Origin: Alteromonas indica | Lineage (GTDB): Bacteria; Pseudomonadota; Gammaproteobacteria; Enterobacterales; Alteromonadaceae | Assembly (NCBI GenBank): GCA_003056425.1 | Contig: PYVY01000010.1 | Coordinates: 1-64,000 of the forward strand | Length of the DNA: 64,000 bases | Reading direction: 5' to 3' | Shown: one piece after another, positions 15,753 through 24,708 of the stretch | Position numbering within the stretch: the stretch's first letter is position 1 | Layout: the number at the start of each line of letters is the position of its first letter | Notes under the pieces: model-generated | What the model was told of the DNA's origin: nothing | Database searches by the model: none | The model's input: the letters and a program-made list of their open reading frames with translations, nothing else | Made by a program: the position numbers and the translations under genes

Positions 15753-15776
15753 TCTAATTATCTAATTATCTAATTA
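15753..15776 (+). repeat. Three tandem TCTAATTA units
   Basis: Perfect 8-bp triplication, overlapping the stop codon of the neighbouring minus-strand gene. A slippage-prone microsatellite; no function evident. Confidence 0.7.
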
Positions 15777-16313
15777 TTCTATGCGTCCAAAATCATTAAG
15801 CTTCAACACCGTCAGTATCATGCATAAAGCTACATCACCCGCGTGACGTGAATTTAAGCGGCCACAATCTGGATTTAAATCTAACTCTTCACCAAACCTA
15901 CTTTGGTAGGCTTTTGGTAGCAACTCTGTGATATCTTTGAGTGAAGACATTAAATCTTTTTGCAATTTAGATGCTACATGATCGTGGTTAGAACTTTTTT
16001 TTAAGAGAGCAGCTAACCGTTGCAGAGGTGTTGTATAAATCGGCGTGTATCCAAAGGTAATGATACGAATGCGATCGAGGATGAAGTCTATTTCGTCTCC
16101 GGTCTCATTCAGAAATTCAACGCTTAGATATTCTTTACTTGATAGGGAATAGCCTTCGTTCAGCCAGTTAGCTTCGGGTTTCACATACCAATGATAGACA
16201 GCCCCAGAACTAAAAAGACCTAAGGACGTAAGATATTTATTTGAATCATCGCTATGAGCGAAAATAACGGTTGGAAAAAATTTCAATTCAGGATAAAGCA
16301 TGGCGTCTTCCAT
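15774..16313 (-). CDS. Hypothetical protein between integrase and hipBA
   Basis: 179 residues, soluble, no signal or membrane segment. N-terminal half is strand-rich (YPELKFFPTVIFAHSDDSN), the C-terminal half helical with KSSNHDHVASKLQKDLMSSL. I do not recognise the family. It is transcribed in the same direction as integrase and hipBA, 53 bp after the integrase stop. Genes in this position in integrative elements are often small cargo or excision-related factors, but nothing in this sequence shows that. Confidence 0.6.
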   Translation of the reverse strand: MEDAMLYPELKFFPTVIFAHSDDSNKYLTSLGLFSSGAVYHWYVKPEANWLNEGYSLSSKEYLSVEFLNETGDEIDFILDRIRIITFGYTPIYTTPLQRLAALLKKSSNHDHVASKLQKDLMSSLKDITELLPKAYQSRFGEELDLNPDCGRLNSRHAGDVALCMILTVLKLNDFGRIE

Positions 16314-16366
16314 AATATAAATGCCGCTGAGGCAAGCTCAGCACTACTTCTATAATAATTGTTAGC

Positions 16367-17653
16367 CTAAAGGTCTATGTCAGACATGGGCGTATATTGG
16401 ATAAGAGGCATTAAAATCTCGCCCAATCGATTTAGAGCGTCAATACGCTCTGGGAAAAAGCCATAGCAGTCATAAGTTTTTTCTACGCCCTTTAAACTAT
16501 GGTTCATACACTTTTCGGCTACATCACGACGCACTCCTAATTTGGAAAGTAAGGTACGAAACGTGCGTCGCAAATCGTGGGGGGTGAAATGTTGAACGCC
16601 CACATCAGCCATGTAGTTGTGGCCTGTCTTTCGATTGCCGTAACTAACACCAAATAAACACGCGACGGCGTCATTGATAGTGTCCGGGGAAATATACGGA
16701 TGTTTGCTGGCCTTACGCTTTGGAAACAAATAGTCATTGCCGCCACTAAGCATTCGTAAATCTTTCAAGAGAGGAAGCGCAAGATCAGGGATAGGTATGA
16801 CCAACTCTGCGTCGGTCTTCGTTGAGTTAGCATATAACTTGAAAGTTTGGCGTTTCAGATCAATTTGCTCCCACTTCGCTGATAATAGCTCCATTTTCCG
16901 AAAGCCTAGCAACAACAATAGTGATAAGGCTATATAGGTACTGCGTGGGATTTTTACAGGGTGTTGACGAAAAACAGCAAATGCAGACTCAATTTCTTGC
17001 TCTTCCAAAAATCGCTGTCGTTTCGTGTCCGCACCGCCAGCATCATCAACTTGTGAGAACTCTTGGGCGATATTTACCGTGACTGCACCATATTTAGTGG
17101 CTAAACGGTAAACGCGTTTAATAAATAGCAGTACCTGATTCGCAACTGCTGGCCGTCCTGAATCTAACACTCTCTGAATGACACTATCGATATCGTAACT
17201 GTGGATACGATCAATGCGGATATTACCGAGATAAGACTTGATTTCGTTTTCGTAGATTCGCTCGTAGATATAGGCAGTCTTGATTTTTTTGTGCTTCTTA
17301 TCGATATATTTTTTGGCACAGTCATCAAAAGTAGTCAGCTTAGGTTGTTTGCTCCGCTCCACATCTAATTGTGGATCAATACCATCATTAAGTTTTTGCC
17401 TGCAATCAATCGCAAGCTTCATTGCACCTTCAAGGTCCAGCAGTTCCTCATGACCTTTGCCATAAGCGCCAATTTTATACTGACGTCGTTTGCCATAAAG
17501 CTGATAGCGAATAATCCAACTCGCTGTACCCTTAGATTTCACATCAAGGTAGAGACTTGGAAAGATACTTTCAAAAGTAGGCTTGCCAGACGCAACGAGT
17601 GCATCAATGCGTCTGACAGTTTGTGAGATATTCATGAGTTGTCCCATCATCAT
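16367..17653 (-). CDS. int: Tyrosine integrase of a yicC-associated island
   Basis: 428 residues with the usual three parts of prophage CP4/P4-type integrases: an N-terminal arm-binding region with FESIFPSLYLDVKSKGTASW, a central SAM-like core-binding domain (about 105-205), and a catalytic domain with Arg in LLLGFRKMELLSAKWEQID, HDLRRTFRTLLSKLGV, and the tyrosine in VEKTYDCYGF. It recombines attachment sites to insert and excise the island. Its position, with its start facing the 3' end of yicC, points to that gene end as the target. Not an integron integrase: the extra IntI-specific helix region is absent. Three inverted GTGGTGACC copies lie just upstream of its start. Confidence 0.93.
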   Translation of the reverse strand: MMMGQLMNISQTVRRIDALVASGKPTFESIFPSLYLDVKSKGTASWIIRYQLYGKRRQYKIGAYGKGHEELLDLEGAMKLAIDCRQKLNDGIDPQLDVERSKQPKLTTFDDCAKKYIDKKHKKIKTAYIYERIYENEIKSYLGNIRIDRIHSYDIDSVIQRVLDSGRPAVANQVLLFIKRVYRLATKYGAVTVNIAQEFSQVDDAGGADTKRQRFLEEQEIESAFAVFRQHPVKIPRSTYIALSLLLLLGFRKMELLSAKWEQIDLKRQTFKLYANSTKTDAELVIPIPDLALPLLKDLRMLSGGNDYLFPKRKASKHPYISPDTINDAVACLFGVSYGNRKTGHNYMADVGVQHFTPHDLRRTFRTLLSKLGVRRDVAEKCMNHSLKGVEKTYDCYGFFPERIDALNRLGEILMPLIQYTPMSDIDL

Positions 17654-17685
17654 TCAGTACAAAAATATGCGAATAAATCAGGGAA

Positions 17686-17721
17686 AAGTGGTGACCAAAG
17701 TCACCACATCGGTCACCACTT
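17686..17721 (+). promoter_or_regulatory. Three GGTCACCAC sites between integrase and yicC
   Basis: AAGTGGTGACC (17686-17696) is the exact reverse complement of GGTCACCACTT (17711-17721), with a third copy GTCACCAC at 17700-17707. They sit between the integrase start and the presumed attachment site, where arm-type integrase sites or an integrase operator would be expected. Confidence 0.6.
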
Positions 17722-17832
17722 GGCCTATTATTTAACTGCTTTTTTTAAAAGCTACGCTAAATAATTTGCAGCGACTCGCCGAAAAAGTGTGTTAAATCGG
17801 CATTTTACGTCCAAATTATACTAGAAAACTTA

Positions 17833-18696
17833 TTACTCAATATTCTGGATCTGCTCGCGCATTTGCTCAATAAGTACTTTAAGCTCAACTGCGGACTGGG
17901 TGATGTCAGTACTGATTGACTTAGATCCCAGGGTATTCGCTTCGCGGTTAAATTCCTGCATCATAAAATCCAGGCGGCGGCCACACGCGCCGCCTTTGTT
18001 CAGAATGTTGCGGGTTTCACTAACATGGGAGTTGAGCCTGTCCAGCTCTTCGGCCACATCAACTTTTTGCGCCAGCATGATCATTTCCTGTTCAAACCGG
18101 CCGGCATCTAACTCTACTTGCGCTTCTTCAAAACGGGTTTTCACCCGATCCCGTTGCCACTGCATAATTTCCGGCATTTTAGTGCTTACGCTAGCGACTT
18201 CGTTGGCAATTCCATCCAGACGTTGTTCAATAAGTGATTTAAGCGTACTGCCTTCGGCTGCCCGGGCATCGATAAACTGTGTTAAGGCATCATCAAATGC
18301 AGCCATAACATCGCGGTTTATTTCGTCCATGTCGGTTTCTTCGGCGGCGATAACCCCAGGCCAGCGCAATACGTCCAGCGGGTTTACTCCGGTTGACTGA
18401 CCATGTGATTGGACCCAGTCGGCCGCGTGCAGCACTTGTTTTGCCAGGCTTTCGTTTAGTGTCAGGTTACCGCTGGCAGCATCGCTGGCTGAAAAGCGCA
18501 GAGCACATTCAACCTTACCGCGATGTAACTGCTTACGAAATCGTTCACGCAGAACTGGCTCAAGTGAGCGAAATTGTTCGGGCAGACGAAAGTAGTTTTC
18601 TAAAAAACGTTGATTGACGGAACGAATCTCCCAGACCGCTGAGCCCCATTCCTTTTTGGTTTCACTGCGTGCGAACGCTGTCATGCTATAGATCAT
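17833..18696 (-). CDS. yicC: YicC family endoribonuclease
   Basis: 287 residues from ATG 18696 (MIYSMTAFARSE); an in-frame start 54 bp upstream adds 18 residues that the family lacks. Conserved YicC_N and DUF1732 domains are intact, with the C-terminus KVLIEQMREQIQNIE typical for the family. YicC is an endoribonuclease reported to help degrade small RNA. The 3' end is the usual integration site of the neighbouring island, and the reading frame is preserved here, as expected when the island regenerates the gene end. Divergent from rph. Confidence 0.93.
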   Translation of the reverse strand: MIYSMTAFARSETKKEWGSAVWEIRSVNQRFLENYFRLPEQFRSLEPVLRERFRKQLHRGKVECALRFSASDAASGNLTLNESLAKQVLHAADWVQSHGQSTGVNPLDVLRWPGVIAAEETDMDEINRDVMAAFDDALTQFIDARAAEGSTLKSLIEQRLDGIANEVASVSTKMPEIMQWQRDRVKTRFEEAQVELDAGRFEQEMIMLAQKVDVAEELDRLNSHVSETRNILNKGGACGRRLDFMMQEFNREANTLGSKSISTDITQSAVELKVLIEQMREQIQNIE

Positions 18697-18882
18697 AATG
18701 TAATCCGTATCGGGTTGCCGCATCTGTATTGAACCCTGATCATACGTCAATAGTCGCTTTTGTGCCTAGCACTTATAGTAAGCGGCGTTCTTTGATTCAT
18801 TTTCGGCGCACAAATACGTTATACTTTCGCCTTAAATCTATTATCCCTGCGCGTGCATCAAGCCGCCTTTTAGGAGAACACT

Positions 18883-19596
18883 ATGCGTCCAAGTGGCAGA
18901 ACAGCCAGTCAAATTCGTCCAGTCACTATTACCCGTAACTTTACCTGCCATGCAGAGGGGTCTGTACTGATTGAGTTTGGTAACACCAAAGTGCTTTGTA
19001 ATGCTACCGTGGAAGAAGGCGTTCCCCGCTTTATGAAGGGCCAGGGTAAAGGCTGGATCACTGCTGAATACAGCATGTTACCGCGCTCTACTCATACTCG
19101 TAGCCAACGCGAAGCGGCGCGTGGCAAGCAAGGTGGCCGCACCTTGGAAATACAACGTTTGATCGCCCGCTCTTTGCGTGCTGCGGTAGATCTTAAACTA
19201 CTGGGTGAAAACACTCTGACCCTGGATTGCGATGTGATACAGGCTGACGGCGGTACGCGAACTGCTTCAATCACTGGTGCCTGTGTGGCGATGGTCGATG
19301 CATTAACGTATATGCGCAATAAAGGCATTATTAAAACCAACCCGCTTAAACATATGATCGCAGCATTGTCTGTAGGAATCTGTGATGGCCAGCCGGTATC
19401 TGATTTAGAGTACATCGAAGACTCCAAAGCAGAAACTGACATGAACGTGGTCATGACCGAAACCGGTAAGCTGATCGAAGTGCAGGGCACCGCTGAGGGC
19501 GAAGCATTCTCGTTTGAAGAGATGAGTGAAATGCTAGAGCTGGCTAAGCACGGTTTGCGGGAGCTGTTTGATATTCAAAAAGCCGCATTGGCATAA
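18883..19596 (+). CDS. rph: Ribonuclease PH
   Basis: 237 residues, full length. Phosphate-binding R86 (GGRTLEIQ) and [10 protein letters not shown] (123-132) are present, as is the N-terminal MRPSGR and the [10 protein letters not shown] active-site strand. It trims tRNA 3' ends phosphorolytically. A good ribosome site (TAGGAGA) precedes the ATG. pyrE follows after 9 bp, the widely conserved rph-pyrE operon; TATACT at 18820-18825 is a possible -10 element. Confidence 0.96.
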   Translation: MRPSGRTASQIRPVTITRNFTCHAEGSVLIEFGNTKVLCNATVEEGVPRFMKGQGKGWITAEYSMLPRSTHTRSQREAARGKQGGRTLEIQRLIARSLRAAVDLKLLGENTLTLDCDVIQADGGTRTASITGACVAMVDALTYMRNKGIIKTNPLKHMIAALSVGICDGQPVSDLEYIEDSKAETDMNVVMTETGKLIEVQGTAEGEAFSFEEMSEMLELAKHGLRELFDIQKAALA

Positions 19597-19605
19597 GGAG
19601 CGTTT

Positions 19606-20247
19606 GTGAAGCCTTTTCAACAAGAATTCATTGAGTTTGCGATTGCTCGCGGAGTGCTTAAGTTTGGCGAATTCACCTTAAAGTCGGGTCGCAAAAGCCC
19701 GTACTTTTTTAATGCGGGTTTATTTAACCGTGGTGGCGATCTGGCGCGTTTAGGGCGTTATTATGCTGCTGCGCTAGCCGATGCTAACATCAGCTTTGAC
19801 ACTCTTTTTGGACCGGCTTACAAAGGCATCCCCATTGCCACAACTACCGCTGTAGCACTGGCAGACCATCACAATATGGATGTTCCTTATTGCTTTAATC
19901 GTAAAGAAGCAAAAACCCATGGCGAAGGGGGCAACCTTGTAGGGAGCCCGCTTGCCGGTAAGGTTATGCTGGTGGATGATGTTATTACCGCCGGTACAGC
20001 TATCCGCGAGTCGATGACGCTAATTGAGCAGAATCAGGCTAGCCTGGCAGGAGTATTGATTGCATTGGACCGTCAGGAACGCGGACAGGGTGAATTATCC
20101 GCTATACAGGAAGTAGAGCGCGACTTTGCTACGCAGGTGGTGGCCATTGTCAGTCTGTCTGAGGTCGTAGACTATTTACAGCAGCAGGGTGATCAACAAG
20201 ACCGTATTGACACTATCAATGCGTACCGAGCGACCTATGGAATCTAA
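19606..20247 (+). CDS. pyrE: Orotate phosphoribosyltransferase
   Basis: 213 residues, GTG start with AAGGAGCG just upstream. The PRPP-binding motif [13 protein letters not shown] (120-132) and catalytic flexible loop [11 protein letters not shown] (99-109) are intact. It converts orotate and PRPP to OMP in pyrimidine synthesis. It sits between rph and a tusA-like gene, probably in one transcript ending at the hairpin 20487-20515. Confidence 0.96.
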   Translation: MKPFQQEFIEFAIARGVLKFGEFTLKSGRKSPYFFNAGLFNRGGDLARLGRYYAAALADANISFDTLFGPAYKGIPIATTTAVALADHHNMDVPYCFNRKEAKTHGEGGNLVGSPLAGKVMLVDDVITAGTAIRESMTLIEQNQASLAGVLIALDRQERGQGELSAIQEVERDFATQVVAIVSLSEVVDYLQQQGDQQDRIDTINAYRATYGI

Positions 20248-20249
20248 TT

Positions 20250-20504
20250 GTGAGCGAAACACTGAGCTTTGAGCAGGCTGATTATCAGCTTGATGCAATG
20301 GGCTTGCGTTGTCCTGAACCGGTAATGATGATTCGGTTAAAAGTAAGAAAGATGGCTCAAGGCGAAACTATCTATATTACTGCCGATGATCCATCTACTT
20401 CGCGGGACATTCCCAGTTTTTGCCGGTTTATGCAGCATACCCTGCTACAGGCGCAAACTGAGCATATGCCATACCAGTATTTGATTAAAAAAGGCGTGCC
20501 ATAG
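20250..20504 (+). CDS. TusA-like sulfurtransferase
   Basis: 84 residues, GTG start two bases after pyrE. The family motif [11 protein letters not shown] holds the active cysteine C21 that carries persulfide sulfur, and the domain ends with the usual [10 protein letters not shown] region. It may serve tRNA thiolation or another sulfur relay; the short length is normal for the family. The stop codon lies within the terminator hairpin that closes the operon. Confidence 0.9.
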   Translation: MSETLSFEQADYQLDAMGLRCPEPVMMIRLKVRKMAQGETIYITADDPSTSRDIPSFCRFMQHTLLQAQTEHMPYQYLIKKGVP

Positions 20505-20515
20505 CACGCCTTTTT
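20487..20515 (+). terminator. Bidirectional rho-independent terminator
   Basis: AAAAAAGGCGTGC, loop CATA, GCACGCCTTTTT. It serves the plus-strand rph-pyrE-tusA transcript and, by symmetry, the convergent minus-strand gene ending at 20517. Confidence 0.9.
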
Positions 20516-20516
20516 A

Positions 20517-21308
20517 TCAGGTTCTGTGATACCAGCTTTCCAGCGCGCAAAATAGCCCGAAAGTAAAGAACCCAGCGCCGACAACAGCCAGGCCGTATTG
20601 TCCGTAGGTTTGCTGCATAATTGTTTGCAATGCTTCTTGTAAGCCACCGGCTTGTTGTGGATCGATGGTTAGCGCGGCATGCGTAAAAAAGCTGCCGACT
20701 AAAACGTACACTATGCCGCGGGCAAAAAAGCCACAACGTCCTACCAGCCTGGCGATAACGTCTACCCGATAGGACATGGCGTAGCGGTCGAACTTATCCA
20801 TAAAGTCTGCTTTTATGGCATGTTTAAATTGGATAAACGAGAACGCAATAATCAGGGCTCCGCAAATACCTACCACCCATACCCCCCAGGTTTCCTGCAT
20901 CAGATTGGAGGACATTTGCTGGCTATTACTGCCTGAGCCGCTACTGCGCACACCTTGAAATACCTTAATAGCCAGATAGGTACCAAAACCATAAATCACG
21001 GCAGATACAAAGTAAAAAATACGCATAACGATATCTTTGGCACTGTGGCTATCTAAATTGTCTGCGTTAAAAAAAGCCTGGGTTAAACGCCACAATACAT
21101 AGCAGGCCATACCAATGATTACCGCGCCTAACAATATTTGGCCAAAGGGCTGCTGCACAATCGATACAAATACCGATTTTTGCGAGGGGGTTTTGGCCTG
21201 AAATGTACCAATCGCGGTGCCGATAATCAGCAAGCCCAGCAAACAATACACAACTGTTTTTGCGGCATAGCCGCCAAACGCAAGCGCGGCGCGAAGATGA
21301 TCAGGCAC
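20517..21308 (-). CDS. DUF1206 membrane protein
   Basis: 263 residues with about six hydrophobic segments in three repeated pairs (about 12-32, 54-74, 98-118, 141-160, 189-210, 233-255), the layout of DUF1206. Each repeat has the GRxGxxARGxVY-type motif, clearest as VGRCGFFARGIVYVLVG. Function unknown; inner-membrane location expected. Confidence 0.85.
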   Translation of the reverse strand: MPDHLRAALAFGGYAAKTVVYCLLGLLIIGTAIGTFQAKTPSQKSVFVSIVQQPFGQILLGAVIIGMACYVLWRLTQAFFNADNLDSHSAKDIVMRIFYFVSAVIYGFGTYLAIKVFQGVRSSGSGSNSQQMSSNLMQETWGVWVVGICGALIIAFSFIQFKHAIKADFMDKFDRYAMSYRVDVIARLVGRCGFFARGIVYVLVGSFFTHAALTIDPQQAGGLQEALQTIMQQTYGQYGLAVVGAGFFTFGLFCALESWYHRT

Positions 21309-21417
21309 AGGTTCTCTCTACTATTTTGATTTACCGTGAGAGTATGTACGCAAATACGCGCGCAATGATTACTTTATATAGTAATAAACTTAGGTATTAG
21401 TGGTCGCTAAGACAGGG

Positions 21418-21594
21418 TCAACGGTGGGCGATAAGAGTTTTAAGTAATAATTGTTGCAGCTCAGCTTTGCTTTTAGCGCTGGGGCAGTGAATATCGCTGA
21501 TATGCAGAGCACCACGTTCGAGCATTTTGCGAAGGGCTGCCACACTGACATCCAACTGAATGTAATGTTCACCGGTGACGGGCTTATCGGACAT
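21418..21594 (-). CDS. Small hypothetical protein (58 residues)
   Basis: A short frame from ATG 21594 to TGA 21418. It begins MSDKPVTGEHYIQLDVSVAA and contains LRKMLERGALHISDIHCPSA followed by a helical KSKAELQQLLLKTLI tail. It lies 17 bp after the preceding minus-strand gene in the same direction, so operon membership is likely. The amino-acid mix looks coding, and an overlapping frame in the same direction reads as low-complexity, membrane-like nonsense. Family not recognised; a CxxS helix pattern suggests a regulatory or redox adaptor but this is speculative. Confidence 0.6.
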   Translation of the reverse strand: MSDKPVTGEHYIQLDVSVAALRKMLERGALHISDIHCPSAKSKAELQQLLLKTLIAHR

Positions 21595-21611
21595 GAGCGA
21601 GCGCCATCACT

Positions 21612-22079
21612 TTAATGTAGCCCGGCTGCGCCCGGCACCGTCACCGTATTTGCCGGGGGCTGTTTAGCTAATCCCTGCACCACGGAATGGATGAGGGTAG
21701 CCAGCTCTGGCTCGCTGGCATACAGAGGAGTTAATGCCATTAACTGCTGCTGGTTTTGCTCATACAATGCATCTGCGGCTGGTTGGCGGTCTGCCTCTGC
21801 ATAGCGTGACGCCAAATAAATAGTCAGCGCAGCATAGGCGATAAAATCTTCGGAAATGGTTTGCGCGCTGGTCTGCGGGTTACGTAATGCCACAATAACC
21901 GCGTGCGCTGTGTCTAGGGCTTTCTCGGCCTGGATAATCGCCTCTTCAGGCTGGCCCGCCTGTTGATACTGCTGGGCCAGGTTATGTAGCTCAGCGCGTT
22001 GCTTACGGGCAATTTCAGGGTTAACCTGCAACCATTGTTTATGTTTTGGATCTAAAGCGGGTGATTTCATCATCTGCAC
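21612..22079 (-). CDS. Hypothetical TPR-like protein
   Basis: 155 residues, all helical, cytoplasmic. Helix pairs such as RAELHNLAQQYQQAGQPEEA and IIQAEKALDTAHAVIVALRN look like one or two tetratricopeptide units, often a scaffold for protein binding. No catalytic motif. Followed in the same direction by the 58-residue protein. Confidence 0.6.
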   Translation of the reverse strand: MQMMKSPALDPKHKQWLQVNPEIARKQRAELHNLAQQYQQAGQPEEAIIQAEKALDTAHAVIVALRNPQTSAQTISEDFIAYAALTIYLASRYAEADRQPAADALYEQNQQQLMALTPLYASEPELATLIHSVVQGLAKQPPANTVTVPGAAGLH

Positions 22080-22165
22080 CTCCTGATAATAAAATAATGC
22101 AAATGAGAACTATTATCAAATAAAAGTTTCAGGCTAATCACATTTGCTGTACCGGGCTTTGCCTG

Positions 22166-22753
22166 CTAACCCAGCAGGGTGGTTAAATACCATATCAATA
22201 GAATAAGCGCGGTTATTCCGGCTATGGCCCAGCCCTTATACCGCTTTATTAACCGTTCAGCTTTATTGCCTGCTACATAGACCGCCAGCGCCAAACCAAA
22301 ATAACGCAAGGACCGGGCGATTACTGTGGCAACGACAAACATTACCAATGAAAATTTAGTGGCCCCGGCTGCCAGCATAGCGATTTGAAAGGGAATAGGC
22401 GCTACCCCAAGGGTCATTACAAACCAAAACCCCTGGTTTTGCATTTGCTGTTTAACCTGGTCGAATTGTGACTGGCTGGATAGTGTATTAATAACCCAGT
22501 CGCCCACTAAATCAAATAGAAAGTAGCCAATACCATAACCTATAATAGCGCCGACCAAACAACCTAGAGTGGCCATAAGTGCTATTAGCCATAGTTTGTC
22601 GCGCCGCGCCTGCATCAATGGTACCAGCACGGCTTCAAGGGGAATTGGCACAATGGTGGATTCAAGCAACGATGCTACCGTAATGCCAGAAAGCATATTA
22701 TCTGACTCAACCAGCTTACGGGTGCTAGTTTTTAGTCTCTTTTGGATCCCCAT
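22166..22753 (-). CDS. YqaA-family VTT (DedA-like) membrane protein
   Basis: 195 residues with a re-entrant or membrane segment containing ESTIVPIPLEAVLVPLM and a second GVAPIPFQIAMLAAGA motif, the paired P-rich re-entrant loops of the VTT/DedA superfamily, plus four to five transmembrane helices. Members move lipids or support membrane energetics. It lies 10 bp after the amidohydrolase stop, same strand, so likely cotranscribed. Confidence 0.85.
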   Translation of the reverse strand: MGIQKRLKTSTRKLVESDNMLSGITVASLLESTIVPIPLEAVLVPLMQARRDKLWLIALMATLGCLVGAIIGYGIGYFLFDLVGDWVINTLSSQSQFDQVKQQMQNQGFWFVMTLGVAPIPFQIAMLAAGATKFSLVMFVVATVIARSLRYFGLALAVYVAGNKAERLIKRYKGWAIAGITALILLIWYLTTLLG

Positions 22754-22763
22754 AAATTCCTAC

Positions 22764-24056
22764 TCATTGTTTGACTACCGCGCCATCCTTCATTACGAAG
22801 GTAATGCGATTCATTACGCTGATATCCTCTAACGGGTTTCCTTTTACAGCGACAATATCGGCCAGTTTACCGCTTTCCAGGCTACCCAGTTGATCGTCAA
22901 TCTTAAGCATTTTAGCTGCATTGAGCATAGCGCTTTGCAATGCTTTGGCTGGTGGCATACCGGCTTCCACCATATAGCCAAACTCCCGGGCATTATCGCC
23001 ATGGGCTGATACGCCGCTATCGGTGCCAAACGCAATATTAACGCCCGCTTCATAAGCGCGGCCAAAGGTGTCTTGAATTAAGGGGCCAATAGCCGCCGCT
23101 TTAGGACGTACCAGTGCTGGAAAGTAACCGTCGATTTTGGCTTTTTCGGCAACAAACTTACCGGCCATAATGGTAGGTACATAATAAGTGCCGTGTTCTT
23201 TCATCAGGGCGATAGCCTCTTTGTCCATATAAGTGCCATGCTCAATGGAGGTTACACCGGCCCGAATGGCGCGTTTCATGCCTTCTTCACCATGAGCATG
23301 CACGGCTACTGTCATACCATAATCATTCGCGGTAGCTACTATGGCACTGACTTCATCTTCCATAAACTGGGGGTTTTGACCGCTTTTTGCCACACTTAAT
23401 ACGCCGCCGGTAGCGGTAATTTTAATGACATCCGCACCATCTTTATAACGCTGACGAACGGCCTCTCTGGCTTGCGCTGTGCCATTAATAACGCCTTGGC
23501 GGGGGCCTACATCGGGTTGGATAGTCGTAGCCATGCCATTGGCCGGATCGGCGTGGCCACCGGTAGTCGCGATAGACTTAGCGGCGGTATAAATGCGCGG
23601 ACCCGTCGCAACGCCCTTATTGATAGCATTCCGTAATGCAACTGTTTCATTATAGCTATCGCCCAGGTTCCGTACTGTAGTGAACCCGGCCAGCAGAGTT
23701 TTTTGCGCATAGTTAGCCGCTTGCAGGGCATAGTCGGCTTCATTCAGGGTGTATCGTTCAAGGTAGGTTTGGGGGCCGCCATGCTGTGAAGACAAATGTA
23801 CGTGCATGTCCATTAGGCCAGGCATAACAGTGCTATCAGACAAGTCAATCAGCGTGTCCTGGGCGGAGGCCGCTTTAAACCCTTTGCTGATACTGGCAAT
23901 TTTGTTGTCTTTTATTACCAGCGTCATTTTAGATTGCAGGGTATCGCCCGTACCAGCGAAAAACTGACCGGCATGAATAACCGTGTCTGCCAGGGTGCTG
24001 GTAGACAGCGTCCACAGGCTGGCGGCTAAAATGGCAATTTTTTTCTTCATTATCAT
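22764..24056 (-). CDS. Secreted metal-dependent amidohydrolase (Xaa-Pro dipeptidase-like)
   Basis: 430 residues. A signal peptide ([20 protein letters not shown]) is followed by an imidazolonepropionase-type barrel: MDMHVHL (first metal His pair), KITATGG (Lys bridging the metals), AVHAHG and SIEHGTYMD (His ligands) and FGTDSG (catalytic Asp). Close relatives act as prolidases on Xaa-Pro or lysine/arginine dipeptides. Expected in the periplasm. A mature binuclear metal site is complete. Confidence 0.9.
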   Translation of the reverse strand: MIMKKKIAILAASLWTLSTSTLADTVIHAGQFFAGTGDTLQSKMTLVIKDNKIASISKGFKAASAQDTLIDLSDSTVMPGLMDMHVHLSSQHGGPQTYLERYTLNEADYALQAANYAQKTLLAGFTTVRNLGDSYNETVALRNAINKGVATGPRIYTAAKSIATTGGHADPANGMATTIQPDVGPRQGVINGTAQAREAVRQRYKDGADVIKITATGGVLSVAKSGQNPQFMEDEVSAIVATANDYGMTVAVHAHGEEGMKRAIRAGVTSIEHGTYMDKEAIALMKEHGTYYVPTIMAGKFVAEKAKIDGYFPALVRPKAAAIGPLIQDTFGRAYEAGVNIAFGTDSGVSAHGDNAREFGYMVEAGMPPAKALQSAMLNAAKMLKIDDQLGSLESGKLADIVAVKGNPLEDISVMNRITFVMKDGAVVKQ

Positions 24057-24135
24057 GCTCTTTGCTAAACAGATGGGAGCTCTACTGTAGGCCAGTCAAA
24101 GTGCAGATGTAAAGGGAATGTGAAGCCGGCGGGTT

Positions 24136-24708
24136 TTACTGTGCCGGCATTTCGCCAATAATGAAAGGTTCAAACTCGCTGGTAACATACCACTGCCGGA
24201 TATCACCGCGTACCCGGCTACTGGCCGCTTCCAACATTTGATAATAAACATTCTGGTGCATGCGTGCCCACAGGTTAGTGCGCACACACACATAAGGAAT
24301 CGCGGTATCATCAGTAGTGCATAACGAGGCGGGAGGTAACCGCAGGCTCAAGGGATGATTAGACGATAGCATAAAGCTATCGTCCACATTGGTGGTTAAC
24401 CGTATCCCATCTTCCTGCTGTTCCCATTGCGTAACGATAAATGGTACGTCTTCTACCTGAATACCGACCTTTTCAACCGGCGTCACTAAAAAATATTGTT
24501 CATCCTGTTTTTTCAGTACGCTGGCAAACAACCTGATGAGCGGCTGGCGGGCGATGGGGCTCCCCTGATAGTGCCAGCTACCGTCAAGTTTTATGGTCAG
24601 GTCGAGCTCCCCACAAAACGGCGGATCCCATTTATCAACCGGCGGCAGAGACTGCTCTTTTTCGTCCACTGCCGCATTAATTTGCTGGCTAAATCTACTC
24701 AGATCCAT
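24136..24708 (-). CDS. DUF1285 protein
   Basis: 190 residues. N-terminal DLSRFSQQI helix and then the DUF1285 core with PPFCGELDLTIKLDGSWHYQ, FLVTPVEKVGIQVEDVPFIV and the NLWARMHQNVYYQML end. Function unknown, cytoplasmic. It overlaps the preceding DUF3014 gene by 14 bp, so the two are translationally coupled. Confidence 0.88.
   Translation of the reverse strand: MDLSRFSQQINAAVDEKEQSLPPVDKWDPPFCGELDLTIKLDGSWHYQGSPIARQPLIRLFASVLKKQDEQYFLVTPVEKVGIQVEDVPFIVTQWEQQEDGIRLTTNVDDSFMLSSNHPLSLRLPPASLCTTDDTAIPYVCVRTNLWARMHQNVYYQMLEAASSRVRGDIRQWYVTSEFEPFIIGEMPAQ

Larger units (their letters stand above)
1..17832. mobile_element. Genomic island integrated at the 3' end of yicC (left end outside window)
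   Basis: The whole stretch left of yicC behaves as an accessory island. It is visibly more AT-rich than the genes to its right and holds an IS110 element, integron cassettes, a serine resolvase, a restriction-modification operon, a Shedu defence gene and hipBA. Its last gene is a tyrosine integrase whose start lies about 180 bp from the yicC stop codon. Integration at the 3' end of yicC is known for mobilizable genomic islands of vibrios, so the layout fits such an element. I found no copy of the yicC 3' end elsewhere by eye, so the other attachment site is probably upstream of this window. Membership of one single island is inferred; several nested elements are equally possible. Confidence 0.7.

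Noticed and set aside
16367..17653. Integron integrase (IntI) for the cassettes
   Set aside because: Its domain layout is that of P4/CP4-type island integrases and it sits at yicC; no IntI-specific insertion is seen.
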